A stretch of 64,000 nt of DNA from Acephala macrosclerotiorum (lineage: Eukaryota; Ascomycota; Leotiomycetes; Helotiales; Mollisiaceae), in contig MU119332.1 of the NCBI GenBank assembly GCA_014904845.1, positions 85,728 to 149,727 of the forward strand, read 5' to 3'. The translations under genes were made by a program, and so were the position numbers. The notes below the pieces were generated by a model. The model did not search any database and was not told where the DNA came from. It saw only the letters and a program-made list of their open reading frames with translations. The number at the start of each line of letters is the position of its first letter. Position 1 is the first letter of the stretch. Below, one piece after another: positions 10,627 to 20,841 of this stretch.

Positions 10627-11528
10627 TTAATAAGCCAACGTGGTGCAACCTTCCAGGATTGAACCTTCACCCGCGTTATTTTCCAAGAAGCAAACCCAGT
10701 TGTCAATGTTGCTCAAATACGGCTCCTCGGGGATAGGCAGGCCAGCAATTTCCCAGAAGCCTCGGGTCTTCCAACCGTCGCTCCAGAAACCCTGAATGTG
10801 GTCACACATAACATCTGCAGGAAGGGAGTAGTCGTTAATAATTACTATGTCCTTGATTGGGGCATGGGCAATTCCCAGACTAAGCCACGTTCGTAATATA
10901 TGGAAGGTAAAGAAACTTCCAGATCGCGACTCAGAGCTAGGGATGATCGCAGGCCACTGTGCAAGCACCTTGCAATTTCCAAAAGAATATTGTCAGCCGG
11001 GACGCCCCCATTGGAATGTTTCAGATTGCTTTGTACATTTCGATTACGGTACATTTCAGCAAGGAAAGAGATTCTGGGCCGGTGGATGGTCAAATTTTAC
11101 TTATTGGCAAGCGCTGCTAGCGTCGCGAAACCCCTCCTAAATCCGCTGCCCTGCTTAGGTGCAGTACCCGGCAACAAAGAAGCTTCGTTGTGGAGAGAAT
11201 CAGGGCCGAAATAGATACTGTAGCTGGTTTTGTGAAGCGTGCCAGCTCCATCGATTGCAATGACCAAAGAATCTGAGTAGACGTCTTCCCTTCCCAGAGC
11301 GTTGGCGGTTGTAATATATAATACCAATAACCATAAGGCTGCGATCGTAATGGACAAGATCACCGTAGAAGTTCGTACGTGTTGGCTGGGCTGTCTAAAT
11401 ACTTGGTTGGAATTTGCGGTCAGCCGTGATTGTAGTGAGTTCATCTTGAGGTACTGATGCTTGATGATGTTGTACAAGTGAGTTAGATGATGAAGAAATA
11501 TGGAGACCACGAGCGAAGAAACATCCAC
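10627..11528 (-). CDS. RNase H-like protein with N-terminal membrane segment (copy A)
   Basis: Two frames join across a probable intron (about 10970-11100). Residues about 55-78 are a membrane helix (VILSITIAALWLLVLYIT). The RNase H core then starts with SLVIAIDGAG and YSIYFGPDSLHN. The second exon has DIVIINDYSL, with the Asp that aligns to the third catalytic residue, followed by a helix (MCDHIQGFWSDGWKTRG) matching the W-K-x-G-x region of RNase H. The first Asp (AIDG) and the Asp of IND are kept. The Glu of the second motif is not obvious in the divergent segment after LLPGTAPK. The other copies in this cluster lack a membrane segment, so this one may have been retargeted. The order of motifs is seen directly; function is not known, and the intron is the weakest part of the model. 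Confidence 0.5.
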
Positions 11529-11857
11529 CTACCCAGGCGTCTGTAGAAGGTGCGATGCTCAAAGGCGCTCCTTCTCACTTCGAGGACTATATTGGAACCA
11601 CGTGTTGATCATTGTGGAACAGAGCGCCGGATATTGAGATCTCCGTCCGCAGTTCAAGTTGCGTTAAACGAACATACAAATGTCTTGGAAATGCCGGGAC
11701 ATGAAAGGGGGGCTAGGAGACAGCGCAAAGAGTTGACTTGAAGAGATTTCGAAAACTTGAAGTTCGGTCAAAACGACACATGAATATCCTGGAACATCAA
11801 AGGACTCGGGAAGGAGTATTGGAGAATTTGGGTACCATATGAATAAAGATCCGGATA

Positions 11858-12619
11858 CTAGCCATCTAGATCCATCACCACCTCCCACCCGTTTTTCTCC
11901 TTCACGTCATCAAGCACTCTCTCCGCTAACCTCTTCGCATCCCCAACACCGCCCTTCTCAACCAGCCAGAATCTGACTTCAATGCCGTCTCTTTCAACCT
12001 CCAAGCAAACACTGGCCAACTCCGTGATCTCAACATGATTACTCACCCACTCTCCTTTTGAATTCTGATATCCATTACTTTGCCAGACCCATACCCATTC
12101 AGTCATGCATTTGACGAGATATGGACTATCTGTGATCATAACCACTTTCTTCATCACAACTTCTCCATTTTTGATTTCAATGGATTCAGGGAGTTGGGAG
12201 AAATGCTCGCAACTGGATTTCAAGGCTTCAGCTGCTCCAAGCAGAAGGGCAATTTCCTTCGTCTGAGGATGCTGCCCTGGAACGGCGTCGTTGATGTTGA
12301 GATCCGAGTTCTTCCCAAAACAAACTCCATAACCAGCTCTCAATTCTCCGTCGTTGTTCTCCTTCACGAGCCCATCAACAGCAACCACCACACTCTCCCG
12401 ATCAATCTTCAAAGTCCGATCCGCCCTCCTCTTCTCTTTTAAATTATTGAAAGCTAGATGCGTCACTCCAGCTCCAACATCGTAAGACAAGATATGATGC
12501 TTAATATCAGAAGGTTGCTCAAGTGTTTTGATTCGTTCAGGTGGTCCGAGGAAGTATTGCGAGGGGTCGAAGATGCGGGAATTTGGGACGGGCCAATCTG
12601 ACTGTGAACGTCCAGACAT
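11858..12619 (-). CDS. RNase H-like protein (copy B), intact frame
   Basis: A single 253-residue frame. The leader contains NSRIFDPSQYFLGPPER, a motif echoed in copies C and D. The RNase H fold follows: VVVAVDG with first catalytic Asp, YGVCFGKNSDLN, PQTKEIALLLGAAEAL with the Glu position filled, VVMITDSPYLVKCMTEWV with the third Asp, and a C-terminal segment VGDAKRLAERVLDD where the fourth Asp aligns. The His that usually precedes it is replaced. The set D-E-D-D therefore appears present, so this is the copy most likely to cut the RNA strand of RNA:DNA hybrids as type 1 RNase H does. It lies about 330 bases from copy A on the same strand, as expected from tandem duplication. Its link to R-loops or to transposon intermediates is speculation. 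Confidence 0.72.
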   Translation of the reverse strand: MSGRSQSDWPVPNSRIFDPSQYFLGPPERIKTLEQPSDIKHHILSYDVGAGVTHLAFNNLKEKRRADRTLKIDRESVVVAVDGLVKENNDGELRAGYGVCFGKNSDLNINDAVPGQHPQTKEIALLLGAAEALKSSCEHFSQLPESIEIKNGEVVMKKVVMITDSPYLVKCMTEWVWVWQSNGYQNSKGEWVSNHVEITELASVCLEVERDGIEVRFWLVEKGGVGDAKRLAERVLDDVKEKNGWEVVMDLDG

Positions 12620-13390
12620 GTTTGGAAGATTGAAAACGGCGCAGAGGACGCATTATGAAGAGAGGAAATATGGGTCTGTGTTGCGGCGCTTGATGTGATG
12701 AGATGTGATGTTGGTTTGTTGGTGGCGGTGAGGGACCGGGGTTGAGGGCCGAGATTGCACTGGGCCATGTGACTTTCACGTGAGCAAGTCTTTTGGGGCA
12801 GAAATTCCGCAAGAATGGAGATTGTGAAAGAATGCTTTATTAACCTGGAGAGCCATCATATAGAAATGTATGTAGAGACATGTTTGTAATATAGTTGAAA
12901 GAAAAGCAATCTCGGTACTTTTGCGCGCAACCGTAATTGGTCTCCAAAATCTCGAGCTCGACTTCTCGAGGTTTCTTTGAGAACACATAATCTTGTAGAT
13001 AGAAATCATTTCCCTTGTTTTCGATTACTTCCATGAACGCTCTTTCAACCTCAGCTGCAAATGCGAAGGCGAGGCACAAATGCCCCAGTTGGATTTGATA
13101 TCCTGATTTCCTTTGCCACCAATCAACAGACGACCTCAACGAGTATCTAGCCTTCTATTTTTGTTTCCTTGGTCCGTTCCTTTACATCAACTTCACGCTT
13201 GCTTCGAACTTCCGCCATCTTCTCTCAAACCGTCATCCCAAAGTGGAGATCTCAGACCTTGTTTCAGCATCCGCGCGGGTTTAAACACATTTCAACTTGA
13301 GGCTCAAATGGTCTAGAACATATTCAACTTCAAAGAAATAATCCTTAATCCTTCACGAAGGTCCTCTTCTACTCATCCATCGACCTCAAA
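12620..13390. other. Intergenic between RNase H-like copies B and C
   Basis: Divergent upstream regions of copies B (minus) and C (plus). A minus-strand frame of 99 codons at 12840-13139 shows no recognisable feature and is not called as a gene. Confidence 0.45.
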
Positions 13391-14944
13391 ATGGTGACGT
13401 CCATCGATAACGATCGGCTCTTCGACCCTGGACACCTAAGATTCTATTAGGGTGGTCACGTGTTTAATGTTATATATATCCTCATCTCACCGCTAGACAA
13501 GAACAACACATCACAACACATCATGAACACACACTTTATACCCACACCACAGCTTTTGCCTGTAATAGATTCGGACCACGTTCATGCATGAAATACTTCC
13601 CGGCTTCCGGTCTCACAGTCAAATCGACACTCTCGACAACTATCATCATCGGAGCCGACGGAGCTTGTCCAGGTAACGGCCCATCAGCAAATCGAGGATC
13701 ATGGGGAATCTACTTTGGCCGAAACTCACCATACAACTCATGCGGCTTGCTTCTAGAGACCGAGAGAAAGACGAATAACGTGGCTGAGATCTATGCGGTG
13801 ATAAATGCCTTGAAGCTCGTCTCACAGAGAGTGGTTCTTGGACCTCGGGAGGTGACGGAGCTTGTCATAATGTCGGACTCGGCTTTGCTGGTCAATTCTC
13901 TAACGGAGTACATCTTCAACTGGAAGAAGAACGGTCTCAAGACTGCGAAAAAAACAAGCGGTGATCAACTTGGAACTAATCAAGGAGCTGGATAATCTCG
14001 TCAATGAAGTCGAGATGACTCTTGGCCTTAGCATCAAATTTTGGCACGTGAAACGAAAGTACAACAGTGGAGCAGACAGGTGGCCAACATCGCCCTAGAC
14101 AATAACATCGATTGGAATACATTCTGGCTCAATCAGCTCACCGGCGAACCTAAATCCATTGTCTCAGATTTACTCTCCGTCCGGTCGTCGACCCTCGACA
14201 TCGTGGGACCGCTTTTACTCTGCCTCGAATACCCATTTACTGGAAGAGGTGAATGGAACTCCTCCCTACGAGCTTTCCACATCTTACAAGCCATCACCAA
14301 AGTCAATCGCTTGCCTTTAAGTGACGAATTGAACTCACAGCTACGAGATGGGCTTCTTGCTGCTATCGTGGGACCGAATTGGCGGAACAGAGCAAACAAA
14401 GAGCTTGCGAAGTACAAGGAGAAGGTGGACACGCAGAACGGCCTGATGAAAGCGTTTACCGTCATACAGGAGGTTAACAATCATTTGATCATGGCTATTA
14501 TCTCTCGTTCTTTGAAAGGTTCATACCCATAATGTTCTTACTTTTGAAGGACACTCATGCTGACACTCGCTAGTACCGGTCCCATTCGAGGAGCAGAACG
14601 AACATTTCATGAGCTTGATCGAGCGTTATCTCAGCAATAACTCAAAATGGGATGTCGGCAAGAAGTTTCGAAGCTTCATCTCTGTGGGAAGACAAGCAAG
14701 TGTTGCCCTTCGTCAAATTGTCTCAACACTAACAGAAGTCACTCGCGGTGCTGATATCCCGGAGGTCTCGAAACCTGTCGACATGGGTGGTAGCCCGAGT
14801 CGAAAAGTGCCCTTGGTCGAAAGACAGACGGTCATCGCCAAAGACCCAAGCAGCTTGAGACCAACAGAACTTGCTGGTGGTGTGAGACTGGAGTGGCTGG
14901 AAGAGCGTGACGAATGGGTTGAGATTGACTATCCAAGCTCATAG
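13391..14944 (+). pseudogene. RNase H-like protein with C-terminal extension (copy C), interrupted
   Basis: The leader starts at 13391 (MVTSIDNDRLFDPGHLRF) and is cut by a MITE at 13445-13567, whose second in-frame codon is a stop. Leaving out the element and one GATTC makes the leader run straight into MKYFPASGLTVKS and the RNase H core. The core has TIIIGADGAC, WGIYFGRNSPYN, TERKTNNVAEIYAVINAL and LVIMSDSALL, so D, E and D are present. At an A7 run (13948-13954) the frame is off by one. It returns at about 14080, so the segment coding KFWHVKRKYNSGAD lies in another frame. A further 250-290 residues follow (frame at 14082-14520, probable intron, then 14574-14944) that I do not recognise. Translation from the ATG at 13588 could bypass the MITE, but not the two shifts. 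Assembly error at the homopolymer is a possible alternative for the shifts. Confidence 0.7.
13445..13567. mobile_element. Small non-autonomous transposon (MITE), copy 2 of 2, inside copy C
   Basis: A 123-base element starts TATTAGGGTGG and ends GCCTGTAATA. It is flanked by GATTC on both sides (13440-13444 and 13568-13572). It matches the element at 1710-1819, with a short internal duplication of an ACAACACATC unit. Leaving it out with one GATTC restores the leader frame of the RNase H-like gene, which fixes both borders independently. Confidence 0.85.
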
Positions 14945-15440
14945 AGGACAGGGGCTCAACTAGATGACCTTGCTGGCGTTGTGCGTTTGATTTTGGGTAT
15001 TGTAATAGATTTCTTCTTTCTTTCTTCTTCTCGTGGGCTTGCATATCTCGATGGCGCCTTGGACATTGTTCATGGAACTTCGATGGAGGAGCAGGTAGTT
15101 TTCTGACTTGCTTTGAATTCTAAGGAAAGTAGGGACGGCATTGGGGATTAGGATAGCTGGGAGATAGAATCTGCCGTGAGCATGGATTCTCAAAGGATAC
15201 AATCTGGTGAGCGCAATGACTTGTGACAACTATCAAACAATAGAAATTATTACACACTAAGCTTTAGCGTGTCTTTGATGGGTGACGTAGACTCAAAGGT
15301 GAATCGCTTCTCTCGAAGGTCAAGGTAGAAGAAAGCAAGATCACCTCGCTCACCTCGACTACCAACTCTTCAGCACACCACACCTCGATCTTTCCACAAT
15401 AAGAACAACGTCCTCACAACGACTGCGCGCAACAGGGAAG
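14945..15440. other. Intergenic between copies C and D
   Basis: Contains the 3' end of copy C and the upstream region of copy D. The last 120 bases before 15441 are rich in C and A with CACACC and CTCACAACG runs, like a fungal 5' leader. No separate gene is seen. Confidence 0.45.
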
Positions 15441-16052
15441 ATGTTTGTCCGCCACGTCAACCGCATTTTCGATACCTCGAAATACTACTACCTAAAGCCC
15501 AAAGATTTCATCTCTAACCAGACTAATCGACTAGGCGTCCATTACCAGTGAGCTGTCGAAATGTGGGGTCTTCCCCTCGATGACCCCAAGCCAGCGAGAA
15601 TCAGTGCCTCGAGAGTTGTGATTTCAGTCCACGGATCCTGCGATGGTTACAGATCCCGTTGTGCGAAAACCGGATGGGGCGTCTGGTTGGGCTCACATTC
15701 AAGACTCAACTCCACTGGACGCGTTCCAGAGGCTGAACGACAGACTCTCGATACAGCCACTCTTTACGCCGTCAAGAGAGCTATCGAGAATGTTGAAGAT
15801 GCTGACGCGCAGCAAGGAAAGATTAAGACGATCATCCTCAAGATGAACTCCGAGTATGTGTTCAATCTAATGAGCACGTATATCTAGGATCGGGAGGAGC
15901 AAGACTGCGAGGACGCTACCGACAACAAGATTTCCGATCGTGTTCTCGTTGAGCGTGTTCATGAGATGATCAAGGATTGCAGGTGAGGATACAGACTCTC
16001 AGTCAAATTCTGGATAGTCGGCGCGGAGCATATCAAGAAGCATCTTCACTAG
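15441..16052 (+). pseudogene. RNase H-like protein (copy D), stop-riddled
   Basis: One frame from the ATG at 15441 stays homologous throughout but holds stops at 15549, 15885, 15984 and 16050, with no frameshift. The leader MFVRHVNRIFDTSKYYYL matches the IFDP-type leaders of copies B and C. The core keeps the shape (WGVWLGSHSRLNSTG, ERQTLDTATLYAVKRAI), but the catalytic positions have changed: the first Asp is His (SVHGSC), the Glu is Thr (TLDTATLYA) and the third Asp is Asn (LKMNSEYV). The last part (KISDRVLVERVHEMIKD, LSVKFWIVGAEH) aligns with copy E. All four stops are one transition from a sense codon. The lost catalytic residues suggest decay or loss of nuclease function before the stops arose. 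Confidence 0.75.
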
Positions 16053-16708
16053 CCGATTAAGCGTTAGAGAGGGTAGAGCCTGCAGTACTAGAGCCTGTCC
16101 AAGTGCGTTTGACGAGGAGCCGTGAGGTGCCTATAGGTAGTATTCTCGGCATAGGACTTCTCCCCATGCGCCGATAGGGTGCGAGGATGTTGTTGATCCA
16201 GCACTAGAGAATTATTCGAACGAGCTACAAGGAACTCCGTCACAGATGGCATATAAACGAGGGCAAAAGGTTTGGTGCAAGCTTCTGTGTTTGGTTGAGA
16301 AGGTTGGCGAGGAGTGCGAATGCGGCATAGAAATGTCTCCTAATGAACTATAATATGGGCTAGACGCCATAAACGTCCAAGGCGAGTGAGAGAAGCACAA
16401 GGGCCAGGAAGGGGGAGGATGACTTGAGTTTGTTGGAGATGGATAGACTGTGGCAATCAGTATCTGATGACTAGATGGAAGATGAAACGTACTAGAGTAG
16501 GCATCAACATGAGCAACAAGAAACAAGCTCATTCTCTGAGATGCTCAATTCCCATGCTTCTGCATCCAATTCACAAGATTGCGACTCCAATGTTCTCTGG
16601 CCCCTGTCCCATGATCATCTTGCCACTTCTGCAGGATACTCTTTCAACGATTAGACGCTAGATTCCCTCTCAATCTTCACGGACTACCTATACGTTAGCG
16701 CTAGTTCT
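16053..16708. other. Intergenic between copies D and E
   Basis: Decayed sequence beyond copy D; no frame of note. A 106-codon minus-strand frame at 16212-16532 has no coding character. Confidence 0.4.
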
Positions 16709-17500
16709 CTATTCCATCATTGAAAAGGTGTGGAGCCTTTCGAAGCCCGAGGGAGCAAGAAGCTCGAAACAGATGGTTTCCCACTCATTAGTTATAGCTG
16801 TCTTATATTCGGGTCTGAACGGTCGCTCGAGGTTCTGTGGTCTGTCTTCCCTAGTAATGACTCGCCGTCGAAGAGGGGCAGTGAAATCGATGAAGCTTCC
16901 GGGAGTGCCTTGCTGCAGAAGGATACTAAGTCGTCGACAGAGTTGCTGGGCGCCTAGATCTGAAAGTGTTGTGTACATCCAGTAGCTGATAGCATGTGGA
17001 AGTTGTGGATTGACGTTGGGCGAGACGTGTTTCGTCTGTCTCGCTTGCTCGACACCTCGTCTGTTAAATGAACTGCGGCTTGATTCTGCTCTACGCCGAC
17101 GAGCCAAAACAGGACTTTGATTCTCTCTTCTGATTTGCTCTCCTTGATCATGTCATGGATCTTCTCGATGAGAAATCGATTGACGACTTCCATCTCGCCG
17201 TCCTCGTAGTTGTTGGTCTTCTCCCATTCCCAGACATGCTTGCTCAAGCAGTCAACCTAAAGTTAGATCACCGTAATCAGCATTCTAGCCTCAACGATTG
17301 CCAAACAGAGGGAACATGTGCACGTCCAAAATGATGAGGCTTACCAAATATGAAGCATGAGTCTTGATAATGAGCATCTTGACTACCCTCCTCAAGATTG
17401 TCCCTAACAATCTCAATTACGTGCTTAGCAGCAGCATGACTAGGCTGTCTCTCTGACTGCGGGAGGCGAGCTGTGACGGTCAACCCATAATTCAGTTCAT
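16709..17500 (-). pseudogene. RNase H-like protein (copy E), decayed
   Basis: The minus strand keeps three recognisable blocks in RNase H order. First is LPQSERQPSHAAAKHVIEIV, where the Glu is replaced by Ala. After a one-base shift comes MLIIKTHASYL, where the third Asp is His. Then, across an intron of about 90 bases (17257-17345, CTTTAG acceptor), VDCLSKHVWEWEKTNNYEDG followed by FLIEKIHDMIKE and IKVLFWLVGVEQNQAAVHL. The N-terminal half with the first Asp is missing or beyond recognition. An open frame continues downstream to 16709 with no identified domain. The block order and intron place it with copies A-D. Loss of residues, the frameshift and truncation indicate a pseudogene. Confidence 0.65.
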
Positions 17501-18652
17501 TTCATAAAATCTTACTACTTCAAAATATCTCAAGCAATGCAAGCTTTTTCGAGATTCTTTCTTAAGAAATAGATAATTATTCTATATGCGTGTCACAGTG
17601 AAGGTTTTGCGCTTCGAATACGCTTTAAAGTACACTCCGTATGCAGCTTCAGAACTTGGAGTACCATTGCCTTTGAATGCTCCGTGTATTGTGACAATTA
17701 TCGCGGACTTGTTAATATTTTTTGGTTGAGGAATACCCTCCTCATCAAGTTTCGTACCGATGACGAGATATGTGAGGTCGTCGTGCGGGTATTCGAAAGT
17801 TATCTGTTGCCGTTGCGTATCTGGGAAGGAATCCGGATACTGGACAAAGAGACGAGGATTTCTCTTTGGTTTAAAAATATCTCATGCTATGACGTAGTGG
17901 ATGATGCGCTTTGCTAGATATGTAGAGGATGAGATCCAAATCTACGTGGGCAGACTTGTGTATGTTAATCGAGAATGGGGGTCTGGCGTCTCGTTACCTT
18001 AAGCTTCGATAACACCCACCTTCTATTTCTCTCTCGAGTCAATGCTTACCGGTTTCTAACTTGTTTTTTGAAAGTATTCTTGGCATCTGTAGAGATAGAA
18101 GTGCTGTACGAAGTTGGAAGTTTCTTCTAGGTATATTTTGCGATGTTAGTTGTGTTGTTTTACAACGGGTGCTAGCAAAGGATCAAGGCGCAAGGTGTCC
18201 GCAGCAACTTCTCCTGAGCAGGCAAAGCAGTGTACAATGGACGTCTAAAAGCTCATGAATCCTATGGAATGAACTTGGAGTCAAAGTTGACTCCACGGTT
18301 TTGTAGAGGGTCTCCAAAGACTACTCGTAGATTCTGTGTTACAAATTTTGGCAGTGGAAAAGACAGAAATTCCGAGATCTTCTCATTCACTTGACCCTGG
18401 AATGTCTTTTTGCACTGTTGAGATCGAACACCTTGGGCAACAGATAGCAGAGTGAGGAAATTTGACAGATCTGGAAGTCTGGATTCAGGGAATCATAACT
18501 GCGTGAAAGACAAACAGAAGAATGTTCTTAGTCTTGAAAGCAATAGCAAAAGAAATGCAAAGTGGTATCTCAACATCCCAAATTCCAACTCCACCGTAAA
18601 CACGATTGAATGCTCGCAAGTAATCCATACTTATCGCATCCCATTCGATACC
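17501..18652. other. Intergenic, nothing recognised
   Basis: Only short unrelated frames, for example a 77-codon plus-strand frame at 17684-17917. No repeats with defined ends and no RNA genes were seen. Confidence 0.45.
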
Positions 18653-19697
18653 TCACTTACTACCCCTCCTAGTCAACTCCTCAATCGTCTCCGGAACCCT
18701 CGTCGGCTGCTGCCCTCCACTCCCACTCGAACCTGTCCCCCCCATCGGCATACCAGTACTCATCCTCCTAAAATTCTGTAAATGCAAATCCACCGGACTC
18801 GCCACCCCCCCACCCCCCAAAGCATTCGCAGGAGAACCCATCGAGCCCACCCCTTGAGCTGAACCACGTTTAACCGTCCTCCGATCAAGAGCTTGTTGAT
18901 AATGTTGAACCACTTGTTTGGCGTGGATGTCGTAGCCTTGCATCTCTGCTGTTCCGCGGTCGACGAGAGTTTTGAGTTCGTGACTGAGGGGGGTGAGGAT
19001 TTGTATTTTCGTGAGGGAGTTGTTGATATCTCCGTTTTGGGGGATGCGAGGAGTTTCTTCTGTTCCTCCCATTTCAACATCTCTATCACCTCCATTGCCT
19101 CCAATGCCGCTAGAAGAAGAGGAGGTGGTATCGATCTTCTTTTCATAATCCTCATTCCTAGCCCCCTTCTTAGCCGGAACCCTCATAGCCGCGAAACAAG
19201 CATCTACACTCCTTTGCCTCTCCTCTTTCTTCCTATCCTTCGCCCTCTGTTTCTTTCCACCATCGGCTCCCCCATCCTCATCCTCATCATTAAATTCAGC
19301 AGCAGCACATGCCTCGGCAGCTTTTGAAGTAAGGCGAGCAGCTCGTTGTTGAACGAGAAACATCATGTTACCGCGAACGCGCTCTTGCTGTGAAGTGACG
19401 TTCTCGATTATCTTCTTGAGTTTTTCGGGGGGTTCGAGGGTGTTCGAGATAGAGGGGCCCGGGGGAAAGGAGGAGAAGGGGAGGAAGATTGAGGGTGCTA
19501 GGTTGAATTCCTGGGATTTGGTTAGCATCTCCTCTTTAGGCACAAACACAAAGGAAAGAAAAGACAGGGAGAGAGGTGAGAGATGGGTGAGAGAGAAGGG
19601 AAGGTCGTCACGTGTATCTCACGCGTAATAAAGGGGCCATTAAACTCACCTCATCCTGTGCAGCAGCCGCTTGATCTCCGGAATTTTGCGAAGACAT
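18653..19697 (-). CDS. Uncharacterised low-complexity nuclear-type protein
   Basis: Two exons: 19650-19697 (MSSQNSGDQAAAAQDE) and 18653-19510, separated by a 139-base intron with a GTGAGT donor. The total is 301 residues. A conserved-looking N-terminal block (SIFLPFSSFPPGP, then LEPPEKLKKIIENVTSQQERVRGNMMFLVQQRA, partly helical) is followed by an acidic stretch (EFNDEDEDGG), a basic KKQRAKDRKKEERQR region and Gly/Ser-rich C-terminal sequence. The composition suggests a nuclear protein with a short coiled-coil interaction segment. I do not recognise the family. The paired intron signals and in-frame join make a real gene likely. Confidence 0.65.
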
Positions 19698-20154
19698 TTC
19701 CCCAGCTTTGACGAACCAAACCCGTCTTGGGATGCCACAAAAGTGACACGCCAACCTACAGCTGTTTGTTTCGTTTGCAAGAATGGGCTTTAACGCGTGA
19801 TAGGTGGTTTCGTCTCGTGGTGTCGCGTTAAGGAAATTTTCTTTTGGGGGAGACTTTTAGTGGCATTTCATCCTCAGGTTTCATTCCAGGCAACGACCCC
19901 GCGATCTCCCCCGCCGACGTCATAGTTTCAATCTCAAAGATCTGCGAAGCCATAATTCCAAATCTCAGCCAAGACAAGATAAAGGCGTGATGGAAAGATG
20001 GCAAAAAATTCCTCGGTGCAGTGGGAGAAGGACGGGAGGGTCGAGATCCGGTACTATGGTGAAGTAGTAACTTTCACCCCGCACTTTAGCTTCAAGATAG
20101 AGGAACTTGTGTGGGAATAAGGAAAGGAAGAAGGATAAGGTAGGACTGAAATGA

Positions 20155-20167
20155 GAGTATATATAGG
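20155..20167 (+). promoter_or_regulatory. TATA-like element upstream of the GFA-family gene
   Basis: GTATATATAGG lies about 115 bases before the ATG at 20284, a plausible distance for a fungal TATA box. It is the clearest such motif in the 586-base divergent region between this gene and its minus-strand neighbour. Confidence 0.4.
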
Positions 20168-20283
20168 GAGCATGTGGCCGTCAAGGTTCTCGATGATTAG
20201 AGAGTGTTGACGTCTAATTCATTTTCATACACGCATCAATATTGTATTATCTGCGCTACGGGTTCAATTGACCGATCATCAAA

Positions 20284-20841
20284 ATGCCTGAGGGAGGATG
20301 TTTCTGCAACAAGGTATGTTGATGCGTAATCTTCAGACGGAAGAAGGGTTTGAGGGTTGGAAGAAGATGTGGGGAATATGTATGCTGAATATATCTACAT
20401 CTAGATCCGGTTGAGCTACACCGGCGAGCCTAATGACTATGCTCTGTGCCACTGCCTTGACTGCAGGAAGATCGGCGGTGCTTCATACAGTAATAACTTG
20501 ACCATTCCTGAGCAGAACTTTAAGCTTCACTCTGGTACCCCTGCTCCCCTGCTCACTCATCCACCTCGAAGCATTACGGTGCAGGCAAGCCAAAGGAGAT
20601 CTCCAAGAAAGCCGATAGTGGCAAGACCATCACGTCCCATTTCTGCCCAGACTGTGGAACCACACTTTTCCGTACTGGCGAGTCTTTCCCAGGCGCAGTC
20701 ATTATCAAGGCAGGCGTTTTGGATGATCCAAACTTCACGTCCGAGAATGTTTCTAAGATTGAGCTGTTTGCTCCTCAGCGTGTTGCTTGGATCCCACCTA
20801 TTCAGGGAGCTGCTCAATTGGATGGCATGCCGCCAGATTAG
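20284..20841 (+). CDS. GFA / CENP-V family zinc-binding protein
   Basis: Three exons (20284-20313, 20405-20534, 20585-20841) give 138 residues, the usual size. The family's cysteine pattern is complete: GGCFCNK at the start, CHCLDCRKIGGA near residue 30 and FCPDCGTTLF near residue 85. The family is named for a bacterial glutathione-dependent formaldehyde-activating enzyme; most fungal members have no proven substrate, so no specific reaction is claimed. The second intron (50 bases) is masked in the raw sequence because the frame stays open through it. Removing it makes KLHSG join KPKEISKKADSGKTITSHF, which matches the family. The gene is divergent from the low-complexity protein gene, with 586 bases between. 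Confidence 0.9.

Noticed and set aside
13945..13960. Programmed ribosomal frameshift at the A7 run in copy C
   Set aside because: The codon phase does not place a canonical X-XXY-YYZ heptamer correctly, the needed shift is +1, and a second shift follows; mutation or sequencing error is simpler.
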